NCBI GenBank assembly: GCA_945952415.1
Contig: CAMFIF010000012.1
Coordinates: 1-64,000, forward strand
Direction: 5' to 3'
Length of the DNA stretch: 64,000 bases
Origin: an uncultured Rhizobium sp.
GTDB taxonomy: Bacteria; Pseudomonadota; Alphaproteobacteria; Rhizobiales; Rhizobiaceae
Shown: one piece after another, positions 63,520-64,000 of the stretch
Position numbering within the stretch: position 1 is the stretch's first letter
How the letters are laid out: each line of letters starts with the position of its first letter
The notes under the pieces: model-generated
Database searches by the model: none
What the model was told of the DNA's origin: nothing
Seen by the model: only the letters and a program-made list of their open reading frames with translations
Position numbers and translations under genes: made by a program

Positions 63520-64000
63520 TCATCTCTGCCAGACCTCGTTCAGCAGCTCGACAACCTCTTGATTGACGGCATTGATCGATTCCATCGCGCGATCGTATGT
63601 GGACCGGCCAACGGCGCCTCTCGTCAATTCGTAAAGAGATTGCTTTGTCAGTCCTGCGTTGGCGATCGCGGTGGACTTCCATGCGGTTGCCGCCATTACG
63701 TCAGATCCAAACACATCACGCATCAGTCCCACAATCTCTTGTTCCGGAACATCTCGAGGATCGTGACGGGTAACGAGAAATCGCAGGAAGTCGTAGTCAA
63801 GACGCCCGCCAGCCTCCTCGATGATAGACACGAGGTCCGAGGTCATAAGGAGGAACTGGCTCATCGATGCGACATCGACCATCTGTGGATGGACTGTGAC
63901 GATCATACCCGTCGCAGCGTTCAGAGCGCCCATGGTCAGAAAGCCCAGCTGGGGAGGGCAATCGACAACGACAACGTCGAAATCGTCTTCGACCTGGGCG
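63520..64000 (-). CDS. repA: RepA partition ATPase (ParA-like), N-terminus outside window
   Basis: Only the last 160 codons are present. The Walker B-type segment DFDVVVVDCPPQLGFLTMGA is at the window edge, followed by LVTRHDPRDVPEQEIVGLMR and the RepA-specific C-terminus (TRGAVGRSTYDRAMESINAV, LLNEVWQR). It is first in the repABC operon; the promoter is outside the window. Confidence 0.93.
   Translation of the reverse strand, partial: AQVEDDFDVVVVDCPPQLGFLTMGALNAATGMIVTVHPQMVDVASMSQFLLMTSDLVSIIEEAGGRLDYDFLRFLVTRHDPRDVPEQEIVGLMRDVFGSDVMAATAWKSTAIANAGLTKQSLYELTRGAVGRSTYDRAMESINAVNQEVVELLNEVWQR

Noticed and set aside
1..64000. CRISPR arrays, rRNA or tRNA genes
   Set aside because: No regularly spaced repeats, rRNA blocks or tRNA cloverleaf with CCA-type ends were recognised on either strand.

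Overview
The window looks like part of a large replicon from a Rhizobiaceae bacterium (Agrobacterium/Rhizobium type). The clearest evidence is a repABC replication/partition operon at the right edge (repC 61.0-62.2 kb, repB 62.4-63.4 kb, repA running off the edge), with a counter-transcribed RNA between repB and repC and two RepB-type palindromes (60976-60991 and 63467-63482). Several other families here are common on rhizobial plasmids: an IetAS pair, DUF1403, DUF1612, RepB-like ParBs, IS66 elements and HWE kinases. No rRNA, tRNA or CRISPR array was seen.

Layout. 0-3.4 kb: a cytochrome c running off the left edge, a small protein coupled to a Cache/HAMP chemoreceptor, and a ferritin-like YciF protein whose start region has lost one base. 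3.7-12.1 kb: a nested insertion. An IS66 element (3685-12099, 8-bp target duplication) split a small gene and was itself split by a Tn3-family transposon (4943-10793, 38-bp inverted repeats, 5-bp target duplication) carrying AraC, two VOC proteins and a DUF1801 protein. 12.3-14.1 kb: a small membrane protein and a PAS-PAS-HWE sensor kinase, followed by a short inverted-repeat element. 14.5-24.4 kb: a divergent LysR regulator and an eight-gene catabolic/transport operon (aldehyde dehydrogenase, atypical M19 dipeptidase-like protein, an unknown 546-residue protein, DUF3726, Ldh-family oxidoreductase, betaine-type ABC importer). It probably imports and degrades a quaternary-ammonium or N-methylated compound.

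24.6-32.8 kb is insertion-sequence wreckage: an integrase remnant, a second IS66 with a frameshifted tnpC, a frameshifted TauE/SafE exporter, a third IS66 cut by an ISL3 element, and the tail of another transposase. 33.1-46.3 kb is a probable defence island. It holds a lone nuclease-methyltransferase and then, all on the minus strand, an Abi_C protein, a GHKL-ATPase/Shedu-like nuclease fusion, a permuted papain-like peptidase with a zinc ribbon, an IetA AAA ATPase, an IetS subtilisin, a HEPN-like gene interrupted by an in-frame stop, and a DUF5677 protein.

46.3-54.3 kb: a TniA/TniB/TniQ transposition module abutting a truncated DUF1612 gene, and an opposing operon of a large serine recombinase with two ParB-like proteins. 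54.3-60.4 kb: a HTH regulator, an ScpB-like/DUF1403 pair, a tyrosine recombinase with a dif-like palindrome upstream, a Phd/VapC toxin-antitoxin pair, a DUF6904 protein and a decayed second integrase. These look like plasmid maintenance functions and lead into repABC.

The best candidates for something not well described are the GHKL-nuclease/peptidase/IetAS cluster (36.8-46.3 kb), the serine recombinase-ParB-ParB operon (50.9-54.3 kb) and the betaine-type catabolic operon with its metal-site-less M19 protein. All family assignments come from reading the sequence; no database search was run.
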